From Pseudomonadota bacterium (GTDB lineage: Bacteria > Pseudomonadota > Gammaproteobacteria > Burkholderiales > Burkholderiaceae_B): a stretch of DNA of 64,000 nt. The notes beneath the pieces are model-generated. The model saw only the letters and a program-made list of their open reading frames with translations. It was not told the origin of the DNA and made no database searches. Shown piece by piece: positions 7,888 through 16,415 of the stretch. The DNA lies in NCBI GenBank assembly GCA_023440825.1, contig JAEXRL010000024.1:18714-82713 (forward strand). Direction: 5' to 3'. Position numbers and translations under genes: made by a program. Positions within the stretch are counted from its first letter, which is position 1; every line of letters begins with the position of its first letter.

Positions 7888-9409
7888 CATATTTACGTAA
7901 CTGAGCACGCAGCTCGTCAAGCGCACGCTGTGTTTGCTGACATTGATCAGGCGGTAAACCCTCAGCGCCCGCCTGATCCATAGCTTGTAATAAGCGCAGT
8001 TGCTCCACACTGAACTCATCCGCCGTGCTTTGGTGCCAGGCGTTAAAGTCGCCCACAGGCGTGTCATGGTGCCAACGATCCACAATCACATCCACCACTC
8101 CTGGCACCAGTCCAGTGTAGGTGTCCTGCAAGCACTCCGGTAAATCGTCATAGCTGCGAGCGAGCTCAATAGGCCAATCCATATACAGGATCTCAAGCAA
8201 GGCCTGCCCCATATAACCATGTCGCTCGACCAAATACTTCAGGTCTTTACCCGAAACTGACCGTGGCCATGCTTCGTGCAAGCAATCTAATAGAATCGAC
8301 AAACCCGGCTGATCACAGCGCAACGACTCTCCGTGCAAGGTGTGGTAGCGCAGCCGCCCTTCCGAATCCGGTTCCATCTGCTCAAACCAGCCAGCGAACT
8401 GTAAATCTTCTAAGCGCTGCCAGTCTGGTAAAAAACGGCGCTGACCCGCCTGAGCAGGAATCAGCAAGCTCTGTCGAAAGCGCCGCCCTACTGCAAAATC
8501 CAGATACTGCAATTGTTCATTACGATCTGCGCTGGCTGCCAATAAAGGCAAAATCCCCATGTCCAAATTGTAATAAGCCATATGATCTGTGGCCAGATTC
8601 ACATCGCCCAAATGCAACAAGCCATAGTCCTTCGCTTGAGCGGCAAAATCCGCCACATAAATTGGCAAATTATAAAGCTCCAGGTATTCATGGGCGAGGT
8701 AATACGACTGGTCCTCGCCGTCGGGAACTCGCTCCACCAAACCTTGCAACATTTCACGCTGAGGATTTTGGCGACACAGATGATGAGCAAAAAAAGGCAG
8801 CATTTCACGGGCTCGCGATACTTTTTCTACCGGATCACTAAGATGACGACTGTGCCAACGCATGGCATCGCGCAGTATCTCGGCGCCTTTCCAACCAGGG
8901 TAGGTATTAAAGCTCACATACGCCACGCCATCCGCATGCAAGTTTTCGGCTACGATTCGCAGCACGTGACTTTGCATCGCTTCTGGAATCCAGCTCCATA
9001 AACCATGAGCAATGATGTAATCAAACTTGCCCCATGAGGCATCGATTTGACTGATACAGGCCAAGCGCAACTCAAGATTACGCAAGCCGACTCGCTGAAT
9101 TAAGGCTTGTCCGGCGTCGATCTGCTCAGCCGATATATCTACCCCTATGATTTGAGCATGTGGATACAAATACGCAGTGGGAATACTATTCCCTCCAGAA
9201 GCACAGCCCAGTTCCAGTATGCGCGCATGGCTAAGTTCAGGGGCGTTCCAACCATATAAATGTGCTGAGGCACGCAGGTATCCGGGCGCACTCCATTTAA
9301 AGGCCCCAGAATAGTATGGATACGCATTATAGGTATCAGCCAGTTCTTTTATATCGTCCGGCAAATCACACCCTATTCCCAAATTTTTTACGTTATTGTG
9401 TACTTTCAT
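7874..9409 (-). CDS. Class I SAM methyltransferase with methyltransferase regulatory domain
   Basis: A 511-residue cytoplasmic enzyme. Residues about 40-200 hold a Rossmann methyltransferase: ILELGCASGGNSIP is motif I, IIGVDIS motif II, FDYIIAHGLWSWIP motif IV. Residues about 220-300 match the predicted methyltransferase regulatory domain, and a long C-terminal helical part follows. This architecture is shared with rickettsial protein-lysine methyltransferases that modify outer-membrane proteins, so protein lysine methylation is a reasonable guess. A paralogue lies at 38014-39654 behind flagellin. Start at the ATG near TACTTTCAT; no strong ribosome site is visible. The target is unknown. Confidence 0.8.
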   Translation of the reverse strand: MKVHNNVKNLGIGCDLPDDIKELADTYNAYPYYSGAFKWSAPGYLRASAHLYGWNAPELSHARILELGCASGGNSIPTAYLYPHAQIIGVDISAEQIDAGQALIQRVGLRNLELRLACISQIDASWGKFDYIIAHGLWSWIPEAMQSHVLRIVAENLHADGVAYVSFNTYPGWKGAEILRDAMRWHSRHLSDPVEKVSRAREMLPFFAHHLCRQNPQREMLQGLVERVPDGEDQSYYLAHEYLELYNLPIYVADFAAQAKDYGLLHLGDVNLATDHMAYYNLDMGILPLLAASADRNEQLQYLDFAVGRRFRQSLLIPAQAGQRRFLPDWQRLEDLQFAGWFEQMEPDSEGRLRYHTLHGESLRCDQPGLSILLDCLHEAWPRSVSGKDLKYLVERHGYMGQALLEILYMDWPIELARSYDDLPECLQDTYTGLVPGVVDVIVDRWHHDTPVGDFNAWHQSTADEFSVEQLRLLQAMDQAGAEGLPPDQCQQTQRALDELRAQLRKYAMYI

Positions 9410-9536
9410 TGGGTGTAGATTTTAGCAAACCCCAGACAGAAGATTAAGCCCTCTTGGCTTTAGCTCAGTGGCCAGTGCTGCGCTGGCACACCACGCACAA
9501 TTTACGACATGCACAAAATCAGTTTGACGGCAGGCA

Positions 9537-9555
9537 AATGATACAATATATCATT
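9537..9555. promoter_or_regulatory. Zur-like zinc operator
   Basis: AATGATA and TATCATT form a perfect 7-bp inverted repeat around CAATA. The 17-base core differs at only three positions from the proteobacterial Zur pattern ATGTTATAATATAACAT. It lies 49 bp upstream of the COG0523 GTPase start, where a repressor would block the promoter. Confidence 0.65.
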
Positions 9556-9603
9556 ACCTGCATAGCCTCTATTATTTAGCCTGAATCCGCTTTTTCACTG
9601 CCC

Positions 9604-10683
9604 ATGACCCACTCCGAGCTTATCCCGATTACCTTACTAACCGGCTTTTTAGGCAGTGGTAAAACCACTGTCCTTAACCATCTGGTACAGCAAGCCGAGC
9701 TTTCTGACGCCCTAGTCATCATTAATGAGTTTGGTGAAATGGCACTAGACCACCAGTTAGTCGCCCACAGCACCGAAAACCTGATTATGGAAATGAGTAG
9801 TGGCTGTCTGTGCTGCACCATACGAGGCGATTTAGTGCAAACATTACGCGATATTACTTGGCGCTTTTCACGTCAAGGTCAGCGTCAATTTAATCGCGTG
9901 CTCATAGAAACCACAGGTTTGGCCGACCCCGCCCCCATACTGCAAACCTTAATGAGCCACCCACAAATTACGGCTAAATACCGCCTAGACGGCATTGTCA
10001 GCACCATAGACATGGCCACAGGCTTAGCTACTCTGCAACACCACCCAGAGGCTGTTAAGCAAGCTGCGATGGCAGACGTGCTACTGCTTAGCAAGGCTGA
10101 CTTATGCTCAACAGAACAGGCGCAGCAGCTTGAGCAAGCATTGCAAAAAATTAATCCGGCCGCCCCACGCATTCGTGTTCAGCACGGCTTATTAGAGCCG
10201 GCAAACATACTTAATTTAGGTTTATTTAATAGCGCTAACAAAACTCCTGACGTAGAGCAGTGGCTTAATGAGCACGCTTATGCCGTAGCCACCGAAGAAT
10301 CTACCCATGCTCATTCCCATGCGCATCACCACGAGCACGACATTAACCAGCACGACCCCCATATCCGTGCGTTCTGCTTTGCGTTTGATCAAGCCATCAG
10401 TATTGAAACCCTAGAGGCATGGATGGAAATTTTACTGTTATTCATGGGCAGCAATATATTACGCATCAAAGGCATTTTGAATATACAGGGGCACGACAGG
10501 CCACTGGCCCTGCACGGGGTACAGCATTTGCTGCACCCACTGGCGCCTTTGCCGGCATGGCCAAGCGCTGATCGCCGATCACGTCTGGTTTTCATTACTC
10601 GCGACCTGAGCCGGGCTGATATAGAAACCACCTTTAAGGCGTTTTTACCGTCGAACCGCCCATCGAACGAGAGCAAACCGTGA
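9604..10683 (+). CDS. CobW/COG0523 GTPase, putative zinc metallochaperone
   Basis: A 359-residue G3E GTPase. Walker A is GFLGSGKT (residues 14-21), the metal motif is GCLCC (67-71, Cys 68, 70 and 71), and SKAD replaces NKxD. A linker at about 235-255 is very rich in histidine (HAHSHAHHHEH), and the CobW C-terminal domain follows. COG0523 proteins deliver zinc or other metals to client proteins. The Zur-like operator and the histidine tract support a zinc-starvation subgroup (ZigA/YeiR/ZngA-like) rather than cobalamin synthesis, and no cobalamin genes are nearby. Alone in its transcript; convergent with the phospholipase D gene. Confidence 0.85.
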   Translation: MTHSELIPITLLTGFLGSGKTTVLNHLVQQAELSDALVIINEFGEMALDHQLVAHSTENLIMEMSSGCLCCTIRGDLVQTLRDITWRFSRQGQRQFNRVLIETTGLADPAPILQTLMSHPQITAKYRLDGIVSTIDMATGLATLQHHPEAVKQAAMADVLLLSKADLCSTEQAQQLEQALQKINPAAPRIRVQHGLLEPANILNLGLFNSANKTPDVEQWLNEHAYAVATEESTHAHSHAHHHEHDINQHDPHIRAFCFAFDQAISIETLEAWMEILLLFMGSNILRIKGILNIQGHDRPLALHGVQHLLHPLAPLPAWPSADRRSRLVFITRDLSRADIETTFKAFLPSNRPSNESKP

Positions 10684-10700
10684 TCGATCACGCGCAAAAC

Positions 10701-10743
10701 CTTGCCTATTCCCTATGCTTATAGCAAGGGCTCAATAGGCAAG
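10701..10743. repeat. 10-bp inverted repeat between convergent genes
   Basis: CTTGCCTATT (10701-10710) and AATAGGCAAG (10734-10743) are perfectly complementary with a 23-base spacer. The repeat spans the stop codon of the phospholipase D gene. It may act as a weak bidirectional terminator; there is no T-run. Confidence 0.4.
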
Positions 10744-12254
10744 AGCGACAAAAATCCAAGGTATAAGCGTTTCCATATGTTTAAGCCGGGCTCACTGTCA
10801 TAGCGATGGCTCCCCGTGTCATCGACAGCTAACCAAACTAGCCTATTATGGTCAGCCAGCTCTAGCTCATAAGCGTATTCACGTAAACCCTGATCGAAGG
10901 CTGCGCTGATCGTCTGCGCCATCAAGGCACTTTCGATCACAAAGCCCAACTCAGTGTTTAAACGCGCCGATCGCGGGTCAAAATTAAACGACCCCACAAA
11001 CACACGTTGACCATCCACCGCAAAGGTCTTGGCATGCAAACTAGAACCCGAGCTGCCAAAAGGTCCGGCCTTCTCTTTGGGGCGCTTGCGATTACCATCG
11101 GCTCGCAATTCGTACAAAACCACTCCGCTTTGCAATAAGGGCACACGATACTTCGCATAACCCGCGTGCACAGCCAGCACATCCGTAGCCGCTAAGGAGT
11201 TCGTAAGTACACGTACTCGCACCCCGTCACCCACCAACTTGGCAAATACATCCACCCCTTCCGAGGTCGGCACAAAATAGGGCGAAACCAAATCGACAGA
11301 CTCCAGCGGCGTATCGAGCACAGCTTGTAAGCGGGAGGTTAAATAATCGATTTCTCTGGCTTCACCCAGAACCTTGGCCGGATCATCGCTGACCATGCGC
11401 ACAGGCACCCAATGAAAATTTAATTCGCCCTGCAGCAGCTTTTCAATGAAACGGGAATTCGCTACCGCTTGCACATAAGCTTGCGCCGAGGGCAAATCCA
11501 CGGTGCTGGCTTCAGTCTGCAACAAACGCTGTGTAGTCTGGGCCTTGGGTGTACGTATCAGTAAATCTGCAGGGTAAGCGGAATCACTGTTCCAATAACG
11601 ATCAAAATCGCGCGCCACCTCATCCACAACCGTACCAGCAGCCAATACATCTAAATCCGCAAACACGACTCCTTGAGTCGCTCCGAAATACTCATCGCCT
11701 ATATTTCGCCCACCTACGATAGTAAGTTGCCCATCTACCGTTAGCGATTTGTTATGCATACGCCGATTTAAGCGACTAAAGTCTGTGATAAAACCCAACT
11801 GCTTAAAGGTACGAAAAGGAAAAGGATTAAATAAACGCACCTCCACCCCTGGCAGCGCATGCAAAGCCGCCAACTTAGCATCCAGCCCCGAGGTGCCGTT
11901 GTCATCAATCAGTAAACGCACACGTACGTTACGCTTTGCTGCCTCGTGCAAGGCATGCAACAGCAGATTTCCCGTGATATCGTCGCGCCAAATATAATAT
12001 TGCAAATCAAGGCTACGCTGCGCACTCGCAATCAACAACATGCGCGCGGCAAAAGCATCCATGGAATCTTCCAGCGTTGCCACCCCCGACAAACCCTGAT
12101 TACGCTCTAGCAGTGGCGCCATACTGCGCCCCAGCCTGGTGTCTTGCCCGTCGTACGTTGTTAATGCTTGCGATACCTGCCTGCCTTCCAGGCTGGGTAA
12201 GGCGCAGCCCAGCAAAGCGCTGCTGAACAACATGATGATTCCGATTCTGAGCAT
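10719..12254 (-). CDS. Phospholipase D-family lipoprotein, cardiolipin synthase C-like
   Basis: About 511 residues. Both HKD motifs are present: MHNKSLTVDG followed by GGRN, and LHAKTFAVDG followed by GSFNFDPRS. The signal sequence ends in a lipobox, SALLGCAL. The two-HKD layout and length match ClsC (YmdC), which makes cardiolipin from phosphatidylglycerol and phosphatidylethanolamine at the inner membrane, although the lipoprotein signal also fits related PLD lipoproteins of unknown substrate. The frame is open to an ATG at 12311, which would add 19 polar, cysteine-rich residues before the signal; the ATG at 12254, with AGG 9 bases upstream, gives a normal signal peptide and is preferred. 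No ClsC partner MdoC/YmdB is adjacent. Confidence 0.83.
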   Translation of the reverse strand: MLRIGIIMLFSSALLGCALPSLEGRQVSQALTTYDGQDTRLGRSMAPLLERNQGLSGVATLEDSMDAFAARMLLIASAQRSLDLQYYIWRDDITGNLLLHALHEAAKRNVRVRLLIDDNGTSGLDAKLAALHALPGVEVRLFNPFPFRTFKQLGFITDFSRLNRRMHNKSLTVDGQLTIVGGRNIGDEYFGATQGVVFADLDVLAAGTVVDEVARDFDRYWNSDSAYPADLLIRTPKAQTTQRLLQTEASTVDLPSAQAYVQAVANSRFIEKLLQGELNFHWVPVRMVSDDPAKVLGEAREIDYLTSRLQAVLDTPLESVDLVSPYFVPTSEGVDVFAKLVGDGVRVRVLTNSLAATDVLAVHAGYAKYRVPLLQSGVVLYELRADGNRKRPKEKAGPFGSSGSSLHAKTFAVDGQRVFVGSFNFDPRSARLNTELGFVIESALMAQTISAAFDQGLREYAYELELADHNRLVWLAVDDTGSHRYDSEPGLNIWKRLYLGFLSLLPIEPLL

Positions 12255-12413
12255 AGAACGATACCTGTCATGGCAGCACAACGCACAGGCAGCACTACCT
12301 TTATTTTTCATAGCTGTTAGCTTACTACGTTAATCCCCCAGCAAGCTGAAGCAAGGCTGAAGGAGCAGCTACAGACTACATAGCACTGCCCCACTCAGCA
12401 CCGCTTAGATCTA

Positions 12414-12444
12414 ATGCATACTTTGCATGATGCAAAATATGCAT
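12414..12444. promoter_or_regulatory. Nested palindrome upstream of racemase
   Basis: TTTGCAT (12422-12428) and ATGCAAA (12430-12436) are perfect inverted repeats around one base. They are flanked by ATGCAT at 12414-12419 and at 12439-12444. The block ends 35 bp before the racemase ATG and looks like an operator for a dimeric repressor or activator. Confidence 0.5.
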
Positions 12445-12479
12445 CGCGCATTGGCGCCCAGTGTTTTTATGATGAACAC

Positions 12480-13205
12480 ATGAATACACCAAGCTCTCTT
12501 CGCACCCTGGGCATATTGGGTGGCATGGGGCCTTTGGCCACCGTCGATTTCATGCAAAAAATTATTGCCCTCACGCCTGCTGAACAAGACCAGCAGCATA
12601 TTCCTTTAATCGTGCACAGCGTGCCACAAATTCCAGATCGCAGCACGGCGATCATCGCCAACAACGACAGCCCATTTTTACCTATGCTGGAAGGGCTACA
12701 ACAATTGGAGCGCTGTGGCGTAGAGGCTGTACTCATCCCATGCAATACGGCGCACTTCTGGCATGAACGCCTAAGCCAGGCCACGCACCTGCCTATTTTG
12801 CATATTGTGGATGCTGTTACCCATGTACTAAGGGAACAAAAGATAGCTCCAGAAGCCTGTATGCTGCTGGCCACTCGTGGCACACGTCAAGCCGGCATTT
12901 ACCAGCGCGCAAGTAACGCCATGTGCTCGGGCTTTCAACTTCCTAACGAAGCCCAGCAAGCACAGGTGGACAGCATGATTCACCTCGTCAAACAGGGTAA
13001 GCTCGCCCTTGCACAACAGCATGGTACTGCCTTGATCACCACGCTACGTCAACAAGGCGTTCAACGCGTCGTCTTGGCCTGCACTGAGCTGCCTCTTGCG
13101 CTGGAGCATACACAGCACCCCGATTACTTTATCAATGCCACCTTAGCGCTAGCCCAGTCAGCGGTACGCTTTGCTTTGCAAAAACAAACGGCCACTGTGG
13201 TTTAA
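12480..13205 (+). CDS. Aspartate/glutamate racemase family protein
   Basis: A 241-residue PLP-independent racemase that interconverts L and D forms of aspartate, glutamate or related amino acids by a two-base mechanism. The two catalytic cysteines lie in IPCNTAHFW and VLACTELPLAL, and the N-terminus LGILGGMGPLATVDF is the aspartate-racemase (YgeA/RacX) signature. The frame opens earlier at 12414, but that start falls inside the palindromic operator, so the ATG at 12480 is used. It is 45 bp upstream of a LysR gene on the same strand and near other D-amino-acid enzymes. The substrate is not determined by sequence. Confidence 0.87.
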   Translation: MNTPSSLRTLGILGGMGPLATVDFMQKIIALTPAEQDQQHIPLIVHSVPQIPDRSTAIIANNDSPFLPMLEGLQQLERCGVEAVLIPCNTAHFWHERLSQATHLPILHIVDAVTHVLREQKIAPEACMLLATRGTRQAGIYQRASNAMCSGFQLPNEAQQAQVDSMIHLVKQGKLALAQQHGTALITTLRQQGVQRVVLACTELPLALEHTQHPDYFINATLALAQSAVRFALQKQTATVV

Positions 13206-13250
13206 TACATAGCCTGCGCATATGCGTTACGCCCACAACAGAGATAAGGT

Positions 13251-14168
13251 ATGGACACCGCCTGGCTACTGGACTTTGTGACTCTTGCTGAAGTCAATAA
13301 CTTTACTCGCGCCGCACAAATTAGGCATAGCTCGCAAGCGGCCTTTAGTCGTCGCATTCAGGCCCTGGAGGCGTGGGTCGGAGCAGAGCTGATAGACCGC
13401 AGCGTATTTCCGACTCGCCTGACTGACGAAGGCAGCCGCTTTCTGGAATACGCCCTTGATATCTCTCAGCGAGTCTCAGACTTACGCGCTGATTTTAGCG
13501 GCCGCCCTTCCGCTTGGCTTAGCCGCATTCGCATCGCCGCCCCGCACGCCCTGGCCACCGGTTTTTTACCCAGACAATGGCAAGACTGGGTGCGCGGCCT
13601 GGCAGCCCTTAACGGCATCATTAATCCGGCCAACGTACACGACGCCGTCACTACCTTTGTTAGCGGCAACGCGGATCTGCTGGTTTGCTTTCATAACCCT
13701 CAGCAACCCATACACCTGGACCCGGAGCAATACCAGCGCTTAACGCTTGGCGTGCAAATGCTGCGTCCCTATATGTCCACCAGCCTGCATAAAAAAGTGC
13801 GCTGGTCTTTTCCAGGAACCGTAGAGCAACCTATCCCGCACCTCGCGTACTCTCAAGGTGCGTACTTAGGCCGCATGGTTAATCTGATGATGGAGCGCGC
13901 CAGCAAGCCACCTTATCTGGTGCCACATGCAGAAAGTGATATGGCGGATGTATTGCGAGAATTAGCGCTCAGTGGTCATGGCGTGGCGTGGTTGCCCGAC
14001 TGCGTCGCTCATAGTGCTGAGCGCCATGGCGCCTTAATGTGTGTAAGCTCAGATCCGGCCTGGGAGCTATCCTTAGCCGTCATGGCCTATCGCGACAAGC
14101 ACAATCCCAGCCCCGCCTTACAACGCTTATGGCGCAGACTAAGCAGTCTGTACGAGGTACCTGCTTAG
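13251..14168 (+). CDS. LysR-family transcriptional regulator
   Basis: A 305-residue LysR protein. The winged helix-turn-helix is at residues 1-60 (LAEVNNFTRAAQ, then SSQAAFSRRIQALEAWVG), followed by the two-lobed effector domain. Unusually the recognition helix reads SSQAAFSRRI, where most family members have SQPALSRQI; this QAAFS form is seen in a subgroup of LysR regulators. It follows the racemase gene on the same strand with an AGATAAGG site before the ATG, so the two may be co-transcribed. The target may be the racemase or the neighbouring carbamoylase. The inducer is unknown. Confidence 0.88.
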   Translation: MDTAWLLDFVTLAEVNNFTRAAQIRHSSQAAFSRRIQALEAWVGAELIDRSVFPTRLTDEGSRFLEYALDISQRVSDLRADFSGRPSAWLSRIRIAAPHALATGFLPRQWQDWVRGLAALNGIINPANVHDAVTTFVSGNADLLVCFHNPQQPIHLDPEQYQRLTLGVQMLRPYMSTSLHKKVRWSFPGTVEQPIPHLAYSQGAYLGRMVNLMMERASKPPYLVPHAESDMADVLRELALSGHGVAWLPDCVAHSAERHGALMCVSSDPAWELSLAVMAYRDKHNPSPALQRLWRRLSSLYEVPA

Positions 14169-14181
14169 CTGCGCCAACTCG

Positions 14182-15114
14182 TTAAGCCAGCGGTGCGCCG
14201 ACACCGGTACGTTCAACAATCAATTGATAGTGTTCAGGGCGACGATGCTTGGCAAAATTAAATACGTGATCACGAAACGGCTGCCCTAAATTCAGATCTG
14301 CATTGAAATAAATCAGTTCATCTTCTTCGGTGCTGGCTTGCGCCACAATTTCTCCCGTGGGCGCAACAATCACCGACCCACCTATCATGTGATGCCCGTC
14401 CTCTACACCACACTTGGCCGCAGCGCCTATCCAGACGGCATTTTGATACGCACTGGCCTGCAAAGTAATTAAATGATGGTGCATACGCAAATGCACCGGC
14501 TCCGGCCAATGAATATTAATGGATGGCGTGTTGTAGCCTAAAGCCACAAACTCTGCCCCCTGCAAACCCATCACACGCCAGGTCTCAGGCCATCGCCTAT
14601 CGTTACAGAGGCACATGCCCATCTGTACCTCATCCAGCTCCCACACTTTGAACGTATCATTTCCCACCTGAAAGTATTTTTTTTCCAAGTGCTGAAATGG
14701 CGCATCCGGCTTATGGTCACTATGCCCTGGTAGGTGCACTTTTCTGTATTTGCCAATAATTTGCCCTTTTTTATTGACTAAAATAGAAGTATTAAAAGCG
14801 CCATCCTGCGGGCAAAGCTCCGCATACCCCAGATAAAAACCCACTTCCAAACGCCGCGCCTCGTCAAACAAAGCCTGCACCTTAGGATTAGGCATGGCAT
14901 GCTCGAAATAGAGCTCTTGTGCCTCTTGCTGGCTCATCCAGTAACGGGGAAAAAAGGTCGCTAAGGTCAACTCGGGGAAGACCACAAAATCAGCCCCTCT
15001 AGATTTCGCCTCTTGCAACAAGGCGATTAATCTACCTAAGGTGCGCTGGCGGCTATCGCTCACATGCACTGCCCCTACCTGCGCCACAGCCACCCCTAAA
15101 CGTCGCTGACTCAT
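14182..15114 (-). CDS. N-carbamoyl-D-amino-acid hydrolase
   Basis: A 310-residue nitrilase-superfamily enzyme that splits N-carbamoyl-D-amino acids into the D-amino acid, ammonia and CO2. The catalytic triad is Glu48 (VVFPELT), Lys125 (KYRKVHLPGH) and Cys170 (MCLCNDRRWPETW). The segments TLATFFPR, FNTSILV, FQHLEK and CNDRRWPETWRVMGL match the Agrobacterium carbamoylase closely, and the length is the same. Cytoplasmic. It is convergent with the LysR gene, 13 bp away. No hydantoinase is in the window, so the substrate may come from uptake or another pathway. Specific family call is strong. Confidence 0.9.
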   Translation of the reverse strand: MSQRRLGVAVAQVGAVHVSDSRQRTLGRLIALLQEAKSRGADFVVFPELTLATFFPRYWMSQQEAQELYFEHAMPNPKVQALFDEARRLEVGFYLGYAELCPQDGAFNTSILVNKKGQIIGKYRKVHLPGHSDHKPDAPFQHLEKKYFQVGNDTFKVWELDEVQMGMCLCNDRRWPETWRVMGLQGAEFVALGYNTPSINIHWPEPVHLRMHHHLITLQASAYQNAVWIGAAAKCGVEDGHHMIGGSVIVAPTGEIVAQASTEEDELIYFNADLNLGQPFRDHVFNFAKHRRPEHYQLIVERTGVGAPLA

Positions 15115-15320
15115 GCCTTCGTCTCCTGTAATGTATAAAAGCTTGTCATAGCCTAAGCATGCAGGGGAACGCGGTCAGCGTAAAGCTGGCAAGAAAAAAC
15201 AAACGCCAACAAAAAACAGAAAAAACCCACACAAAATCAATCAAGTACACGAAGCACACAGCACAGAGCGATAACTCTTCTGCATGGCAGCGCGACAAGA
15301 TTTGATAAGAGAATGTGCGA

Positions 15321-16268
15321 TTAACTGAGCAACTGCTCTAGGCTACTGATAAAGCGTTTACCTGCCAGCGACAAAGAATTCAGTTCGGACACGGTTAACC
15401 AGATGCCAATTGATTGGGCCGGACTAACGGGTTTGATCACCACGGTGGGGTCGAGCACAGACGGCAAAGCCCAGCGCTCCATCAAGGCAGCGCCAAAGCC
15501 TTGCTGAGCTAGAGCATAAGCCGCCAAGGGCGAACGCACCGTTAAGGCGGGACGAGTGGGCTTAGACGCGCTAGAGCTTAAAAACTGATGCAGCACCTTG
15601 CCCAAAGGCGCGTCCTCCGGGTAACTGATCCAAGGGTGCGAGGCAAAATCAGCCGCCATTATTTCAGTCTGCTCAGCTAAAGCATGGGTAATGGGCACCG
15701 CACACACTATTTCTGAGTCCGCTAATTTTCGCGATTGCAATAAAGGGTGTACCGGATCTGCCAGCGAAACCGCCACGTCGGCCTGCCCGCTTAAGAAGTA
15801 CGCCACTATTTCATCGAAACTGGTGGTGCGGTAATCCACTTGCGCTCGGGGGGAGCTGACACGTAACTGCGTTAATACCTGCGGGATCAAACGCTGACTT
15901 AAACTGGCACTAGAAATAATATTCAAGGTACTGGCGCTGCCATTGCCCAGTTGCAAAGCCAGAGCATTTAAGCGGCCTATCGCCGCATACAGCGACTGCA
16001 CCTCGGCATATAAGCGACGGGCCTCTGGTGTGGGCAGTAAGCGGTTCTTGCTACGCTCGAATAACTGATAACCCAAACGGTATTCAGCTAGCGCTAGAAC
16101 CCGGCTAATAGCCGGCTGCGACACATGCAAAGAACGGCCGGCCCCACTAATGGAGCCGGCCTGCATAATGGCGTGAAACACTTCAATTTGTCGCAAACTT
16201 AAAGGACGACCATCTGTCTGAATCTCGGTATTGCCCGCCAAGGCAGCGTTCATGTCTACATTTGTCAT
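15321..16268 (-). CDS. LysR-family regulator, divergent from the TctC/D-aminoacylase operon
   Basis: A 315-residue LysR protein with helix-turn-helix at residues about 25-85 (LRQIEVFHAIMQAGSISGAG, VSQPAISRVLALAE). It has a 20-residue N-terminal extension; the Met at residue 6 is an alternative start. It resembles the OccR/NocR and ArgP-like branch that senses amino acids or opines. It faces the TctC and D-aminoacylase genes across 147 bp and probably controls them. A candidate operator lies directly next to its start. Confidence 0.88.
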   Translation of the reverse strand: MTNVDMNAALAGNTEIQTDGRPLSLRQIEVFHAIMQAGSISGAGRSLHVSQPAISRVLALAEYRLGYQLFERSKNRLLPTPEARRLYAEVQSLYAAIGRLNALALQLGNGSASTLNIISSASLSQRLIPQVLTQLRVSSPRAQVDYRTTSFDEIVAYFLSGQADVAVSLADPVHPLLQSRKLADSEIVCAVPITHALAEQTEIMAADFASHPWISYPEDAPLGKVLHQFLSSSASKPTRPALTVRSPLAAYALAQQGFGAALMERWALPSVLDPTVVIKPVSPAQSIGIWLTVSELNSLSLAGKRFISSLEQLLS

Positions 16269-16276
16269 GGCTGAGT

Positions 16277-16293
16277 CATAACTCCAAATTATG
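16277..16293. promoter_or_regulatory. LysR-type T-N11-A operator
   Basis: CATAA and TTATG form an inverted repeat around 7 bases, with the T-N11-A spacing (T 16279, A 16291) typical of LysR recognition sites. It lies 9 bp from the LysR start, as expected for autoregulation plus activation of the divergent operon. Confidence 0.55.
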
Positions 16294-16415
16294 GTGCACG
16301 CACACTTCCTGATTCATGGTTTTGGCAGGGCCAGTGCTACTCTTTTTATATGGACTTTTCATAGTCCGCTTATCTTACGTTAATTTAGTTTAATAATAAT
16401 TAGGGGATAAACCAT

